Notes: generated by a model not told the origin, from the sequence alone. DNA of 20,663 bases from Streptomyces sp. MUM 178J (GCF_022414575.1 NZ_JADWYQ010000069.1:1-20663); one strand, 5' to 3'. Shown: positions 8,075 to 18,406, counted from the stretch's first letter. Numbers and translations are program-made.

Positions 8075-8138
8075 GGTGTGCTGCTCGTCTTTCCACGCTC
8101 CAGCCCGGGAGCCCAGCCTGAGAGGCAGTCAGCCACCG

Positions 8139-9083
8139 ATGAAGCTCGTCTTCGCCGGCACCCCCGAGGTCGCCGTACCCGCCCTGGACGCCCTGATCGC
8201 CTCCGACCGGCATGAGGTGGCCGCCGTCGTCACCCGGCCCGACGCGCCCGCCGGGCGCGGGCGGCGGCTGGTCGCCAGCCCGGTGGCCGAGCGTGCCGAG
8301 GAGGCGGGCATCGAGGTGCTCAAGCCGGTCAGGCCGCGGGACGAGGCGTTCCTGGCGCGGCTGCGCGAGATCGCGCCCGACTGCTGCCCGGTCGTGGCGT
8401 ACGGTGCGCTGCTGCCCAGGGCGGCGCTGGACATCCCCGCCCACGGCTGGGTCAACCTCCACTTCTCGCTGCTGCCCGCCTGGCGCGGCGCCGCGCCCGT
8501 CCAGCACGCCATCCTCGTCGGGGACGAGATGACCGGCGCGTCCACCTTCCAGATCGAGGAGGGGCTGGACTCCGGCCCGGTCTACGGGGTGATCACCGAG
8601 CATGTGCGGCCGTCCGACACCAGCGGCGATCTGCTCACCCGGCTCGCCTTCGCCGGCGCCGGGCTGCTCGCGGCGACCATGGACGGCATCGAGGACGGAA
8701 CCCTCAAGGCCGTCCCGCAGCCGTCCGAGGGCGTCTCCCACGCGCCGAAGATCACCGTCGAGGACGCCCATGTGGACTTCGCGGCCCCCGCGCTCCGCGT
8801 CGACCGCGTCGTACGCGGCTGCACCCCCGCTCCCGGCGCCTGGACGCTGTTCCGCGGCGAGCGCCTCAAGCTGATCCAGACGGCGCTGCTTCCCGACCGC
8901 ACGGACCTCGCCCCGGGCCTGTTGGACGCGGGCAAGAACCAGGTGTTCGCGGGCACCGGCTCGCACGCCGTGGAACTGCTCTGGGTGCAGCCGCAGGGCA
9001 AGAAGCCGATGAAGGCGGCCGACTGGGCCCGCGGTGTGCGCATCGCCCCCGGTGAGAAGCTCGGCACGGCCGACGTAGGCTGA
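8139..9083 (+). CDS. fmt: Methionyl-tRNA formyltransferase
   Basis: Formylates initiator Met-tRNA using 10-formyltetrahydrofolate. The 314-residue length is typical. The catalytic triad is visible at N106, H108 (VNLHFSLLP) and D144 (GLDSGPVY), exactly the E. coli positions. The [16 protein letters not shown] signature is complete and the C-terminal tRNA-binding domain covers about 208-310. ATG 8139 starts the family N-terminus [22 protein letters not shown] lies 13 bases upstream, rather far. An open extension back to 7668 runs through the repeat region and is not real. Rho-like read-through into rsmB, 38 bases downstream, is expected. Confidence 0.97.
   Translation: MKLVFAGTPEVAVPALDALIASDRHEVAAVVTRPDAPAGRGRRLVASPVAERAEEAGIEVLKPVRPRDEAFLARLREIAPDCCPVVAYGALLPRAALDIPAHGWVNLHFSLLPAWRGAAPVQHAILVGDEMTGASTFQIEEGLDSGPVYGVITEHVRPSDTSGDLLTRLAFAGAGLLAATMDGIEDGTLKAVPQPSEGVSHAPKITVEDAHVDFAAPALRVDRVVRGCTPAPGAWTLFRGERLKLIQTALLPDRTDLAPGLLDAGKNQVFAGTGSHAVELLWVQPQGKKPMKAADWARGVRIAPGEKLGTADVG
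9052..9081 (+). promoter_or_regulatory. Candidate internal promoter for rsmB within the fmt 3' end
   Basis: GTGAGA (9052-9057), an 18-base spacer and TAGGCT (9076-9081), which overlaps the last fmt codons. It would let rsmB be transcribed apart from fmt, starting near 9088. Confidence 0.3.
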
Positions 9084-9121
9084 ACCCGTACGTTCGCACC
9101 ATCGTCACACGCGGAGCACCT

Positions 9122-10555
9122 TTGAGCGAGCAGCGCCGTCGCCGCCCCCACAAGCCCTACCGCCGGCCGAAGAAGGACCCCGTGCGGATCCTCGCCTTCG
9201 AGGCCCTGCGGGCCGTCGACGAGCGTGACGCGTACGCCAATCTCGTGCTGCCGCCGCTGCTGCGCAAGGCCCGCGAGGAGGAGGGGTTCGACGCACGGGA
9301 CGCGGCACTGGCCACTGAGCTGGTGTACGGAACGCTGCGCCGTCAGGGCACCTACGACGCGATCGTCTCCGCCTGTGTCGACCGGCCGCTGCGGGAGGTC
9401 GACCCCCCGGTGCTGGACGTGCTCGCGCTGGGCGCGCACCAGCTGGTGGGGACGCGCATCCCCACCCACGCGGCGGTGTCGGCGAGCGTGGAGCTGGCGC
9501 GCGTGGTGCTGGGCGACGGGCGCGCGAAGTTCGTCAACGCGGTGCTGCGCAAAATCGCCCAGGACGACCTGGACGGCTGGCTGGAGCGGGTCGCCCCGCC
9601 GTATGCCGAGGATCCCGAGGACCATCTGTCGGTCGTCCACTCCCATCCTCGCTGGGTCGTCTCCGCGCTCTGGGACGCCCTCGGCGGTCCGCGCGAGGGG
9701 ATCGAGGATCTGCTGGAGGCGGACAACGAACGCCCTGAGGTGACCCTGGTCGCCCGCCCCGGCCGGGCCGCGCCGGCGGAGCTGCTCGACGTCCTCGGCG
9801 ACGAGGCGGCGCTGCCGGGCCGCTGGTCCCCGTATGCCGTGCGGCTGGCCGAGGGCGGTGAGCCGGGTGCGATCGACGCCGTGCGGGAGGGCCGCGCGGG
9901 CGTTCAGGACGAAGGCAGCCAGCTCGTCGCGATCGCCCTCGCCAACGCCCCCCTTGACGGCCCCGACGCCCGCTGGCTCGACGGCTGCGCGGGCCCCGGC
10001 GGCAAGGCGGCGCTGCTGGGCGCGCTCGCTGCGGAGCGCGGCGCGTTCCTGCTGGCCGCCGAGAAGCAGCCGCACCGGGCGCGGCTGGTGGCGCGGGCGC
10101 TGGCCGGCAACCCCGGCCCGTACCAGGTCGTCGCCGCCGACGGCACCCGCCCGCCGTGGCGGCCCGGAACCTTTGACCGCGTGCTGGTCGACGTCCCCTG
10201 CTCGGGCCTGGGCGCGCTGCGCCGGCGGCCCGAGGCCCGCTGGCGGCGTCGCCCCGAGGACCTCGAGGGCTTCGCGCCCCTTCAGCGGGCGCTGCTGCGC
10301 GAGGCGGTCGCCGCCGTGCGCGTCGGCGGGGTGGTCGGATACGCGACCTGCTCGCCGCATCTCGCCGAGACCAGGGCCGTCGTGGAAGACGTCCTCAAGG
10401 GCCGGGGCGGACCCGCCGTCCACGCCGAGCAGTTGGACGCCAGGCCGCTGCTGCCGGGCGTGCCCGCGCTGGGTGACGGGCCGGACGTCCAGCTGTGGCC
10501 GCATCTGCACGGCACGGACGCGATGTATCTGGCCCTGCTGCGGCGCACCGCCTGA
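9122..10555 (+). CDS. rsmB: 16S rRNA (cytosine-C5) methyltransferase RsmB (Sun/Fmu)
   Basis: Methylates C967 (E. coli numbering) of 16S rRNA using SAM. The 477 residues begin with a basic tail and a NusB-like RNA-binding domain (about 20-155). The Rossmann methyltransferase domain follows. DGCAGPGGK (287-295) binds SAM. DVPCSGLG carries C360 (motif IV) and YATCSPHLAET carries C410 (motif VI), the two-cysteine signature of RNA m5C methyltransferases. The TTG start at 9122 has GGAG (9113-9116) five bases upstream and gives the family N-terminus (SEQRRRRPHK). Probably cotranscribed with fmt. Its stop is only 20 bases from the 3' end of the convergent transporter gene. Confidence 0.95.
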   Translation: MSEQRRRRPHKPYRRPKKDPVRILAFEALRAVDERDAYANLVLPPLLRKAREEEGFDARDAALATELVYGTLRRQGTYDAIVSACVDRPLREVDPPVLDVLALGAHQLVGTRIPTHAAVSASVELARVVLGDGRAKFVNAVLRKIAQDDLDGWLERVAPPYAEDPEDHLSVVHSHPRWVVSALWDALGGPREGIEDLLEADNERPEVTLVARPGRAAPAELLDVLGDEAALPGRWSPYAVRLAEGGEPGAIDAVREGRAGVQDEGSQLVAIALANAPLDGPDARWLDGCAGPGGKAALLGALAAERGAFLLAAEKQPHRARLVARALAGNPGPYQVVAADGTRPPWRPGTFDRVLVDVPCSGLGALRRRPEARWRRRPEDLEGFAPLQRALLREAVAAVRVGGVVGYATCSPHLAETRAVVEDVLKGRGGPAVHAEQLDARPLLPGVPALGDGPDVQLWPHLHGTDAMYLALLRRTA

Positions 10556-10575
10556 TACGGCCTCGTCCTGGCGGT

Positions 10576-12759
10576 TCATCCGTTCTCGGACACCTCGGGG
10601 TCCGGTCCCCGCGCCAGCCGGTGCGGCCACCACACCGTGTGGCCCACGTCCAGGAACAGGGATGTGACCAGCACCGACCGTACGACGAAGGTGTCCAGCA
10701 GCACACCGAGGGCGACCGCGAAGCCGATCTCCGCGAAGGCGACCAGCGGGAGTGTGCCCAGGGCTGCGAAGGTGCCGGCGAGGACCAGACCCGCGGAGGT
10801 GATCACGGCGCCGGTGGCGGCCAGTCCCGTCACCACCCCCGGTTTGGTGCCCTGGATGCCGGCTTCCTCACGGATGCGTGTGGTGAGGAAGATGTTGTAG
10901 TCGATGCCCAGCGCCACCAGGAAGACAAAGACGAACAGCGGGAAGTCGGTCGACTCGCCCGCGTAGTCGAAGACGTACCGGAACGCCAGCGCGCTCAGCC
11001 CCAGCGCCGCGGCGAACGAGAGCACCACCGTCGCCATCAGCAGCAGCGGGGCGATCAGTGAACGCAGCAGCGCAATCAGCACCAGCAGCACGACCAGCAG
11101 CACCAGCGGCATCAGCAGGATGTTGTCGTGGGCGGTCGCCACCTCCATGTCGAGCAGCGCGGCCGTGCCCCCGCCCACCTGCGCGTCGGCGTCCGGGACG
11201 GCGTGCACCGCGTCCCGCACCCGCTCGACGGTGTCCTGGGCGGCCTGGCTGTCGGGCGGATCCGTCAGGGTCGCCTCGAACAGCACCCGGCCCTCATGCT
11301 CCGGAGCGGTGCCGGGCGGGACGCCGATCGACGCCGGCACGACCCCCGGATCGCTCGCGACCGTCTCGGCGACCTCTCTGGCCTGCGGCGCGTCGGAGAT
11401 CACGACCAGCGGGTCGCCGCTGCCTGCGGGGAAGTACCGGGCCTGGATCTCCTGACCTGCGATCGAGTCGGGCGTGTCGGTAAAGGAGTCGGCGTTGCTG
11501 ATGCCCTCGGCCCGCAGCTGGGTCAGCCCCAGCGCGAAGGCCGCCAGCACCACCGCCGTCGTCGCCCACACGGCCCGGGGCCGATGCGCGATCCGGCGTC
11601 CGGTGCGTGCCCAGAAGCCGCGCTCCGTCGGCTCCGGCGAGCCGAAGTGCGGGATCACCGGCCAGAAGATCCAGCGGCCGAAGATCACCAGCAGTGCGGG
11701 GAACAGCGTCAGCATCGCCAGCAGCGCCACGGCCACCCCGATCGCGGCGACCGGGCCAAGGCCGCTGGTGGAGTTCATCTCCGCGAACAGCAGCACCAGC
11801 ATGCCGAGGATCACCGTGGAGCCGCTGGCCAGCACCGCCGGGCCGGCCCGGTGCAGGGCGAGCGCCATCGCCTCGTGCCGGTCCTCGTGCCGACGCAGTT
11901 CCTCCCGGTAGCGGGCCACCAGCAACAGCGCGTAGTCCGTGCCCGCGCCGAACACGAGGACGGTCAGAATGCCCGCACTCTGGCCGTTGACCGTCAGATC
12001 GGCATGCCTGGCCAGCAGATAGATCACCGCCTGGGCGGCCAGCAGTCCGCACACCACCGAGAACAGCGGCACCAGCAGCAGTGTGGGGCTCCGATAGGTG
12101 ATCAACAGCATCACGATCACCACGGTCATGGCCGCGAACAGCAGCGTCGAGTCGATGCCCTCGAAGGCGTTCGAGAAGTCGGCCGCGGTGCCGCCCGGAC
12201 CCGTGATGTACACGGAGAGCCCGCCCGTGCTGACACCGGTCACCGAGCGGATGTCGTCGACCGCGGGGCCGATCCGCTCCCAGCCCTTCTCGTCCATGGT
12301 GATCGGCACGAACACCTGTGCGGCGCGCGGGTCGGGCTGACGGTCGTACACGGGCCCGCGGATCTCGTCCCCGCGCACCCCGTGTGCCCGCAGCTCCTCC
12401 AGCGCGGCCACGTCCTGGCCGATGCGGGCCCGGTCGGTGGCCGTCAGCCCGTCCTCCCTGGCGTACAGCACGATCGCCGGGATGACCTCCGGCCGGAACT
12501 CCTCGGACTCCTCCAGCACCTGCGTGGACTCGGCGCTGCCGGGCAGCCAGGAGGCGGCGTCGTTGTCCTGGACGTCGTTCAGCCTGGCGGCCAGCGGCGC
12601 GGCCAGCACGACCACCGCCAGCCACAGCACCACCACGGCCCATTTGGTCCGGCGGCCGCAGACGACGGGGGCCACGCTCCGGTGTGGCCGCCGCGGACGC
12701 GGCGGCGGCACGCCTGCCGACGCGTCCGCCGGTTCCTCCGCGTCGCTCGCGTCCCTCAT
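10576..12759 (-). CDS. MMPL/RND-superfamily transporter
   Basis: A 727-residue membrane protein of the MMPL family, which exports lipids, hydrophobic metabolites or drugs using the proton gradient. TM1 is at about 39-57. A large extracytoplasmic loop (about 60-200) precedes TM2-6, and the pattern repeats after TM7 (about 397-413) with a loop (about 418-540) and TM8-12. The proton-relay Asp-Tyr pairs are visible as D275/Y276 in [17 protein letters not shown] and D620/Y621 in [18 protein letters not shown] 12759 is favoured by GGAGG four bases upstream over longer alternatives. No TetR-type regulator adjoins it, so the substrate is unknown. It is divergent from rpe with a 68-base spacer in which I see no clear promoter. 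Confidence 0.93.
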   Translation of the reverse strand: MRDASDAEEPADASAGVPPPRPRRPHRSVAPVVCGRRTKWAVVVLWLAVVVLAAPLAARLNDVQDNDAASWLPGSAESTQVLEESEEFRPEVIPAIVLYAREDGLTATDRARIGQDVAALEELRAHGVRGDEIRGPVYDRQPDPRAAQVFVPITMDEKGWERIGPAVDDIRSVTGVSTGGLSVYITGPGGTAADFSNAFEGIDSTLLFAAMTVVIVMLLITYRSPTLLLVPLFSVVCGLLAAQAVIYLLARHADLTVNGQSAGILTVLVFGAGTDYALLLVARYREELRRHEDRHEAMALALHRAGPAVLASGSTVILGMLVLLFAEMNSTSGLGPVAAIGVAVALLAMLTLFPALLVIFGRWIFWPVIPHFGSPEPTERGFWARTGRRIAHRPRAVWATTAVVLAAFALGLTQLRAEGISNADSFTDTPDSIAGQEIQARYFPAGSGDPLVVISDAPQAREVAETVASDPGVVPASIGVPPGTAPEHEGRVLFEATLTDPPDSQAAQDTVERVRDAVHAVPDADAQVGGGTAALLDMEVATAHDNILLMPLVLLVVLLVLIALLRSLIAPLLLMATVVLSFAAALGLSALAFRYVFDYAGESTDFPLFVFVFLVALGIDYNIFLTTRIREEAGIQGTKPGVVTGLAATGAVITSAGLVLAGTFAALGTLPLVAFAEIGFAVALGVLLDTFVVRSVLVTSLFLDVGHTVWWPHRLARGPDPEVSENG

Positions 12760-12827
12760 ATGGCCTCCAGCGGCCTTGCCGCCCTCCCGACGCCGAGAGG
12801 CCACGGGGAACATGGCAGGCTTGGCCC

Positions 12828-13514
12828 ATGGCCGTTCAGATCAATCCCAGTATCCTCTCCGCCGACTTCTCCCGCCTGGCGGAGGAGGCGAAGGCCGTCG
12901 AAGGCGCCGACTGGCTCCACGTCGACGTCATGGACAACCACTTCGTGCCGAATCTGACGCTCGGCGTGCCGATCGTGGAGTCCCTCAGCCGTGCGACGGA
13001 CACCCCGCTGGACTGCCATCTGATGATCGAAGACCCCGATCGATGGGCGCCGCAGTACGTCGAAGCAGGGGCCGGCTCCGTCACCTTCCACGCCGAGGCG
13101 GCGGCCGCGCCGGTACGTCTGGCCCGGGAGATCCGGTCCAAGGGCGCACGCGCGTCCATGGCGCTCAAGCCCGCGACGCCCATCGAGCCGTACGAGGACC
13201 TGCTGCCCGAGCTGGACATGCTGCTGGTCATGACCGTGGAGCCGGGCTTCGGCGGACAGGCGTTCCTGGACATCATGCTGCCGAAGATCCGCCGCACCCG
13301 GGAGCTGATCTCCAAGCACGGCCTGGAGCTGTGGCTGCAGGTCGACGGCGGCGTCTCGGAGGCCACGATCGAGCGCTGCGCGGAGGCCGGCGCGGACGTC
13401 TTCGTGGCGGGCTCTGCGGTGTACGGGGCGGAGGATCCGGCCGCGGCGGTGCGGATGCTGCGCGAGAAGGCGACCGGGGTGACGGCGTCGGCGGCCTGGG
13501 CCTGCGCCCACTGA
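12828..13514 (+). CDS. rpe: Ribulose-phosphate 3-epimerase
   Basis: Interconverts ribulose 5-phosphate and xylulose 5-phosphate in the pentose phosphate pathway. The 228-residue TIM barrel shows SILSADF (9-15), the metal/catalytic [24 protein letters not shown] (phosphate and catalytic loop) and LQVDGGV. The usual HVDVMDG is HVDVMDN here, a substitution I believe is common in actinobacteria. ATG 12828 has no convincing Shine-Dalgarno sequence. CAGGCT (12816-12821) ends six bases before it, which suggests a leaderless message. The last 10 residues are an Ala-rich tail. Confidence 0.96.
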   Translation: MAVQINPSILSADFSRLAEEAKAVEGADWLHVDVMDNHFVPNLTLGVPIVESLSRATDTPLDCHLMIEDPDRWAPQYVEAGAGSVTFHAEAAAAPVRLAREIRSKGARASMALKPATPIEPYEDLLPELDMLLVMTVEPGFGGQAFLDIMLPKIRRTRELISKHGLELWLQVDGGVSEATIERCAEAGADVFVAGSAVYGAEDPAAAVRMLREKATGVTASAAWACAH

Positions 13515-13518
13515 ACCT

Positions 13519-13642
13519 GGGGCTCCGCCCCCGGACCCCCGCGCCTGAATCTCCCCCGGCTACCTCCCCCAGACTCCGCCCGAGGGGACCCGTGGGCATC
13601 TCCCGGCGCAGCCGGGGCAGGCGACCGGGTTGAGGACACGGC
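13519..13642. repeat. GC-rich intergenic repeat, copy 2
   Basis: It begins five bases after the rpe stop with GGGGC-TCC-GCCCC (13519-13531). It continues with CTACCTCCCCCAGACTCC (13560-13577) and ends near TGAGGACACG (13631-13640). Blocks and order match copy 1, but the central hairpins of copy 1 (7812-7896) are missing. The first hairpin may act as the rpe terminator. The 528-base spacer 13515-14042 holds this repeat, two large hairpins and the regulator's promoter, but no gene that I can support. Confidence 0.6.
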
Positions 13643-13677
13643 CGGAGGCGGTGCCGGAGGTGGAGGTGCCTCCCCGC

Positions 13678-13718
13678 GTCCTGGGGACGTGGGCGCCGGT
13701 CCCCCACGCCCCCAGGAC
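13678..13718. terminator. Large hairpin downstream of rpe, first
   Basis: GTCCTGGGG (13678-13686) pairs with CCCCAGGAC (13710-13718). CGTGGG (13688-13693) pairs with CCCACG (13703-13708). A single A/C mismatch and a nine-base loop complete a 15-bp stem. Terminator function is inferred from position and strength. Confidence 0.55.
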
Positions 13719-13747
13719 AGGGCGCAGGACACCGCGCATGTTCCGGC

Positions 13748-13790
13748 CCCGCGGCCGCCCGCGCGCGGCATGCGCCCGGGCGGCCGCGGG
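13748..13790. terminator. Large hairpin downstream of rpe, second (14-bp perfect stem)
   Basis: CCCGCGGCCGCCCG (13748-13761) and CGGGCGGCCGCGGG (13777-13790) are perfect complements around a 15-base loop that can fold further. It probably insulates the SorC-type regulator from read-through. Confidence 0.6.
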
Positions 13791-13974
13791 CTGAGTCGGC
13801 GTTCGGGTGCGCGACCCCGTGCGCCCAGGTGTCCGCACGGTCCGCAGTAGGGGGCGCTCGCGGAGGCGTAACGTCGATGGGGCATAGGGTCGGTGTGACA
13901 TCCGGCCACCGGGGCGTGCGCCCGCGCGGCCCGGCGGCCGCCGAGCTTGTTCAACCGTTGTTGGCCCACCAGGG

Positions 13975-14015
13975 CTGATCAAGGACCACCGGATCTGACA
14001 GGATGACGGGTCCGG
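13975..14015 (+). promoter_or_regulatory. Candidate promoter and operator of the SorC-type regulator
   Basis: CTGATC (13975-13980), an 18-base spacer and CAGGAT (13999-14004), close to the Streptomyces TAGGAT box, would start transcription near 14011. The imperfect inverted repeat CCGGATC (13989-13995) / GGTCCGG (14009-14015) straddles the -10 box and start point, a good position for autorepression. Confidence 0.4.
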
Positions 14016-14042
14016 AGTGTGTACAGCAGTGAGGAGATCGCC

Positions 14043-15062
14043 GTGTCTGCCATGTCGGCGGGACGGCCGGCCCTGCGGATGGGACCCGCGGAGCTGGTGC
14101 AGGCGGCGGCCATGGCCCGCCGCTTCTACCTCGAGGGCAAGTCCAAGATCCAGATCGCGGAGGAGTTCGGCGTCAGCCGCTTCAAGGTCGCGCGGGTTCT
14201 GGAGACGGCGCTCGAACGGGATCTCGTGAGGATCGAGATCCGTGTCCCGGCGGAGCTCGACGCGGAGCGGTCCGACGCGCTCCGCTCCCGCTACGGCCTG
14301 CGGCACGCGGTCGTCGTGGAGACCCCCGCGGAGGGCGCCGACGAGTCGCCCGACCCCGAGAACCTGGGCGAAGTGGCCGCTGACCTGCTCGGCGAGCTGG
14401 TCGCCGAGGGCGATGTGCTGGGCCTGGCCTGGGGTCGGTCCACCATCCACATGGCAGCGGCCCTGGACCGGCTCCCCCCGTGCACGGTCGTACAGCTGAC
14501 CGGCGTGTACGACGCGGGCACGGCCGAGCGGGGCTCGGTCGAGGCGGTGCGCCGCGCCGCGCAGGTCTCGGGCGGCGAGGCCCATCCGATCTATGCGCCG
14601 ATGCTGCTGCCCGACCCGGCGACCGCGGCGGCGCTGCGCAACCAGACCGGCATCGCGCGGGCCTTTGAATACTTCGACAAGGTCACCGTCGCCGCCGTGT
14701 CCATCGGCTCCTGGGAGCCGGGGATCTCGACGGTGCACGACATGCTCAGCGACGAGGAGCGGGCCCACTACGCCTCGCTCGGCGTCGCCGCCGAGATGTC
14801 CGCCCACCTCTTCGACAAGGACGGCCGCCGAGTCGGCCGGGACCTCGGCGAGCGCTGCATCACGGTCGAGGCGGACCGGCTGCGCCGCATCCCCGAGGTG
14901 GTGGCCATCGCCGGCGGACAGCGCAAGGCGGAGGCCATCGGCGCGGTGCTGCGCTCCGGACTGGTCACCAGCCTGGTCACGGACACCGCGGCGGCGGACC
15001 GGCTGCTGACCGCGCCGCCGCCCCCGCGACCGGCCCTGGACCGCGCAGACCCGGACGACTGA
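14043..15062 (+). CDS. SorC/DeoR-type sugar-binding transcriptional regulator
   Basis: A 339-residue regulator. The N-terminal helix-turn-helix (about 34-54, KSKIQIAEEFGVSRFKVARV) is followed by a SorC-type sugar-phosphate-binding domain (about 65-325; VLGLAWGRSTIHMAAAL, then SIGSWEPGISTVHDML). Family members sense phosphorylated sugars and control carbohydrate operons. Proximity to rpe suggests a link to pentose phosphates, but the ligand is unknown. GTG 14043 is chosen because GAGGAG (14031-14036) lies six bases upstream; GTG 14019 and ATG 14052 are in frame but worse placed. The tail after about 325 is Pro-rich. Confidence 0.88.
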   Translation: MSAMSAGRPALRMGPAELVQAAAMARRFYLEGKSKIQIAEEFGVSRFKVARVLETALERDLVRIEIRVPAELDAERSDALRSRYGLRHAVVVETPAEGADESPDPENLGEVAADLLGELVAEGDVLGLAWGRSTIHMAAALDRLPPCTVVQLTGVYDAGTAERGSVEAVRRAAQVSGGEAHPIYAPMLLPDPATAAALRNQTGIARAFEYFDKVTVAAVSIGSWEPGISTVHDMLSDEERAHYASLGVAAEMSAHLFDKDGRRVGRDLGERCITVEADRLRRIPEVVAIAGGQRKAEAIGAVLRSGLVTSLVTDTAAADRLLTAPPPPRPALDRADPDD

Positions 15063-15115
15063 CCGGTCGGCCGATCCGGGCCCGCCCGGCACGGACGGCT
15101 TTGGAGGATCTGCCG

Positions 15116-16689
<1,574 letters not shown>

Positions 16690-16729
16690 CGCCTCCGCGG
16701 CCCGCGCCTCGCGGTCGTCCGCTGCTGTG

Positions 16730-16760
16730 CCGGCCCCTCGCGTCCGACGCGAGGGGCCGG
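16730..16760 (+). terminator. guaB1 terminator, 13-14 bp perfect hairpin
   Basis: CCGGCCCCTCGCG (16730-16742) and CGCGAGGGGCCGG (16748-16760) are perfect complements. A further T-A pair leaves a CCG loop. It lies 40 bases after the guaB1 stop. Confidence 0.8.
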
Positions 16761-16786
16761 AGTCCCTCCCGGGCCGCTTCCGGCCG

Positions 16787-16813
16787 TCGGCGCGCCGAGC
16801 CGGCATGGCCGGC
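16787..16813. repeat. Two adjacent palindromes upstream of the sigma gene
   Basis: TCGGCGCGCCGA (16787-16798) is a perfect 12-base palindrome. Directly after it, GCCGGC (16799-16804) and GCCGGC (16808-16813) form an inverted repeat around ATG. They sit about 40 bases before the candidate sigma promoter and could bind a regulator, though palindromes are frequent in GC-rich DNA. Confidence 0.25.
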
Positions 16814-16851
16814 CCCGACGACACGGGTCCGGCACGGGCGTGCATGAACAG

Positions 16852-16876
16852 GCATGGGCGGGGAAAGGCTGGGTAG
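16852..16876 (+). promoter_or_regulatory. Candidate SigB-family promoter of the sigma gene
   Basis: GCAT (16852-16855), 15 bases and GGGTAG (16871-16876) fit the GnnT-N14/16-GGGTA(C/T) pattern of Streptomyces SigB-type promoters, except for the last base. It suggests that the sigma factor transcribes its own gene. Confidence 0.4.
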
Positions 16877-16881
16877 GCGCG

Positions 16882-16905
16882 CCCTGCATTGGCCACAAAG
16901 CAGGG
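16882..16905 (+). repeat. Leader hairpin touching the sigma ribosome binding site
   Basis: CCCTGC (16882-16887) pairs with GCAGGG (16900-16905) around a 12-base loop. The right arm overlaps the start of the GGGGAGG Shine-Dalgarno sequence (16903-16909). The structure could modestly control translation of the sigma factor. Confidence 0.35.
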
Positions 16906-16914
16906 GAGGACGAA

Positions 16915-17790
16915 GTGTCCACGGCGAGCCCGGTTCCGACCGAACTCACCCAGCCTGGAACACACCGCCCGAACATGGCGGAGCTGGATCTTCCGGTGGT
17001 GGAGAATCCGGCAGAGGTCGCTCCCCAGGACGCCCGCGAGATCTCCAAGCTCTTCTTCGAGCGCCTCGACACGGTGGTCGAGGGAACCCACGAGCACCAG
17101 TATGTGCGCAACACGCTCATCGAACTGAACCTGGCGCTGGTCAAGTACGCCGCCGCCCGCTTCCGCAATCGCTCCGAGCAGATGGAGGACATCGTCCAGG
17201 TCGGCACCATCGGGCTGATCAAGGCGATCGACCGCTTCGAGCTCAGCCGGGAGGTGGAGTTCGCGACCTTCGCCGTCCCGTACATCGTCGGCGAGATCAA
17301 GCGCTTCTTCCGCGACACCAGCTGGGCCGTCCATGTGCCGCGCAGGCTCCAGGAATTGCGGATCGACCTGGCGAAGGCCGTCGACGAACTCTCCCAGAAC
17401 CTGGACCGCACCCCGACCACCGCCGAACTCGCCGAGCACCTCGGCATCGAGGAGGAAGAAGTCATCGAGGGCGTCGTGGCGAGCAACGGCTACACGGCCG
17501 GCTCCATCGACATGCCCATGGAGGACGCCTCCGACCACTCACCCGCACCGCTGGCCGACCGACTGGGCGGGCCGGACGCGGATCTGGAGACGGCGGAGAA
17601 CGTCCAGGCGCTCAAGCCGCTGATCCAGGAGCTCGACGACCGGGACCGGAGGATTCTGCGGATGCGTTTCGGGGAGGAGATGACCCAGTCGGAGATCGGC
17701 GAGGAGCTGGGAGTCTCCCAGATGCATGTGTCGCGGCTGCTGACGCGGATCACCTCCCGGCTCCGGGAAGGGCTGCTGAAGGCGGACTGA
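16915..17790 (+). CDS. RNA polymerase sigma factor, SigB/SigF/SigG subfamily
   Basis: A 291-residue group 3 sigma-70 factor. Region 2 covers about 60-140: VRNTLIELNLALVKYAAARF, then EDIVQVGTIGLIKAIDRFE around D92, and EFATFAVPYIVGEIKRFFRD. Region 3 is at about 145-215. Region 4 has its helix-turn-helix at about 256-278 (MTQSEIGEELGVSQMHVSRL). The family serves general stress, osmotic and developmental responses and is held by RsbW-type anti-sigma factors. GTG 16915 has GGGGAGG five bases upstream. An RsbW-like gene converges on it. Streptomyces has many paralogues (SigB, F, G, H, I, K, L, M, N), so I give no letter. Confidence 0.93.
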   Translation: MSTASPVPTELTQPGTHRPNMAELDLPVVENPAEVAPQDAREISKLFFERLDTVVEGTHEHQYVRNTLIELNLALVKYAAARFRNRSEQMEDIVQVGTIGLIKAIDRFELSREVEFATFAVPYIVGEIKRFFRDTSWAVHVPRRLQELRIDLAKAVDELSQNLDRTPTTAELAEHLGIEEEEVIEGVVASNGYTAGSIDMPMEDASDHSPAPLADRLGGPDADLETAENVQALKPLIQELDDRDRRILRMRFGEEMTQSEIGEELGVSQMHVSRLLTRITSRLREGLLKAD

Positions 17791-17814
17791 CGCCCCGACG
17801 CCGTACTCGCCGAG

Positions 17815-17875
17815 CGCCGGCCCCCGGCTCCGTCCGGGGGCTCCACCCCGTATCCCCGCGCCCCAGACGCCGGCG
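17815..17875. repeat. GC-rich intergenic repeat, copy 3 (partial)
   Basis: It contains CCCCCGG-CTCCGT-CCGGGGG (17821-17840), which resembles CCCCGGA-CTCCG-TCCGGGG in copy 1 (7812-7830). CCCCGC (17854-17859 region) with GCGGGG (about 17873-17878) forms a second, weaker stem. The order and sequence match only in part, so membership in the same family is tentative. Confidence 0.4.
17820..17841. terminator. Bidirectional terminator between the sigma and ATPase genes
   Basis: GCCCCCGG (17820-17827) and CCGGGGGC (17834-17841) are perfect complements around a six-base loop. It lies 29 bases after the sigma stop. The spacer 17791-17983 separates two convergent genes, so it may serve both. Confidence 0.65.
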
Positions 17876-17983
17876 GGGTTTGATCGGGCTTGGGCTGACC
17901 CCGGCTTCGTGATGGGGTCCCTTGGGGCGTAAGGGGAGGGAGAGACAGGGGAGGCCTCCGCCGGACGCGCTGTGCCGCGGCCC

Positions 17984-18406
17984 TCAGACGGCCGTCGCCG
18001 GTTCCGCCGCCGCGGCGGGCGCGGGACGCAGCCAGGTGGCCTGAACTCGCTTTCCGTACGGCAGCGGACGGACCTCCACCTGCCCGGCGAGCCGCAGCAC
18101 CATATGCCAGCCGAAGCCGCCGCCGCCCGCGAGGTCGGGCTCGCGCGGCACCGGGAGCAGCGGACTGGAGTCCTCCATCTCCACGGTCAGCGCGTCCGCT
18201 CCGGCCGACAGGTGCAGTCGCCACCACCCCGCAGTGTGGCGGGCGACGTTGGCGACGAGTTCCGATACGACCAGCAGGACGGCGTCGGCGTCCGCCCAGG
18301 GGCAGTTCCGCAGCACAAACGCCGCGGCGGCCTGGCGGGCGGCCACGCTGTCCTCGTGCGGCGACGCCTCGATCACCACATGTGCTTTAGCTGCTTCTGC
18401 GTTCAT
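17984..18406 (-). CDS. RsbW/SpoIIE-like ATP-binding (HATPase) protein, possible anti-sigma factor
   Basis: A 140-residue GHKL-fold protein of the RsbW-like class that is abundant in Streptomyces. The N-box is visible as SELVANVARH (E49, N53, H57). The G1 box expected as DxGxG reads MEDSSPLL (D79), and a Gly-rich GGGGFGWHMV (94-103) provides G2. Relatives inhibit sigma factors or act as serine kinases. It converges on a SigB-type sigma gene, so it may be that sigma's partner, but orphan paralogues are common. ATG 18406 is directly preceded by an in-frame GTG (18409). The first codons are unusually AT-rich (GCA, GAA, GCT, AAA). Confidence 0.82.
   Translation of the reverse strand: MNAEAAKAHVVIEASPHEDSVAARQAAAAFVLRNCPWADADAVLLVVSELVANVARHTAGWWRLHLSAGADALTVEMEDSSPLLPVPREPDLAGGGGFGWHMVLRLAGQVEVRPLPYGKRVQATWLRPAPAAAAEPATAV

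Noticed and set aside
7668..8138. 157-residue N-terminal extension of Fmt
   Set aside because: The extension is low-complexity Pro/Gly/Arg sequence from the repeat region. The family N-terminus starts exactly at ATG 8139.
8582..10633. 683-codon minus-strand open frame opposite fmt and rsmB
   Set aside because: It spans two well-defined plus-strand genes and shows no domain; it is an effect of high GC content.
12684..12827. N-terminal extension of Rpe
   Set aside because: It would overlap the 5' end of the divergent transporter gene and is not found in the family.
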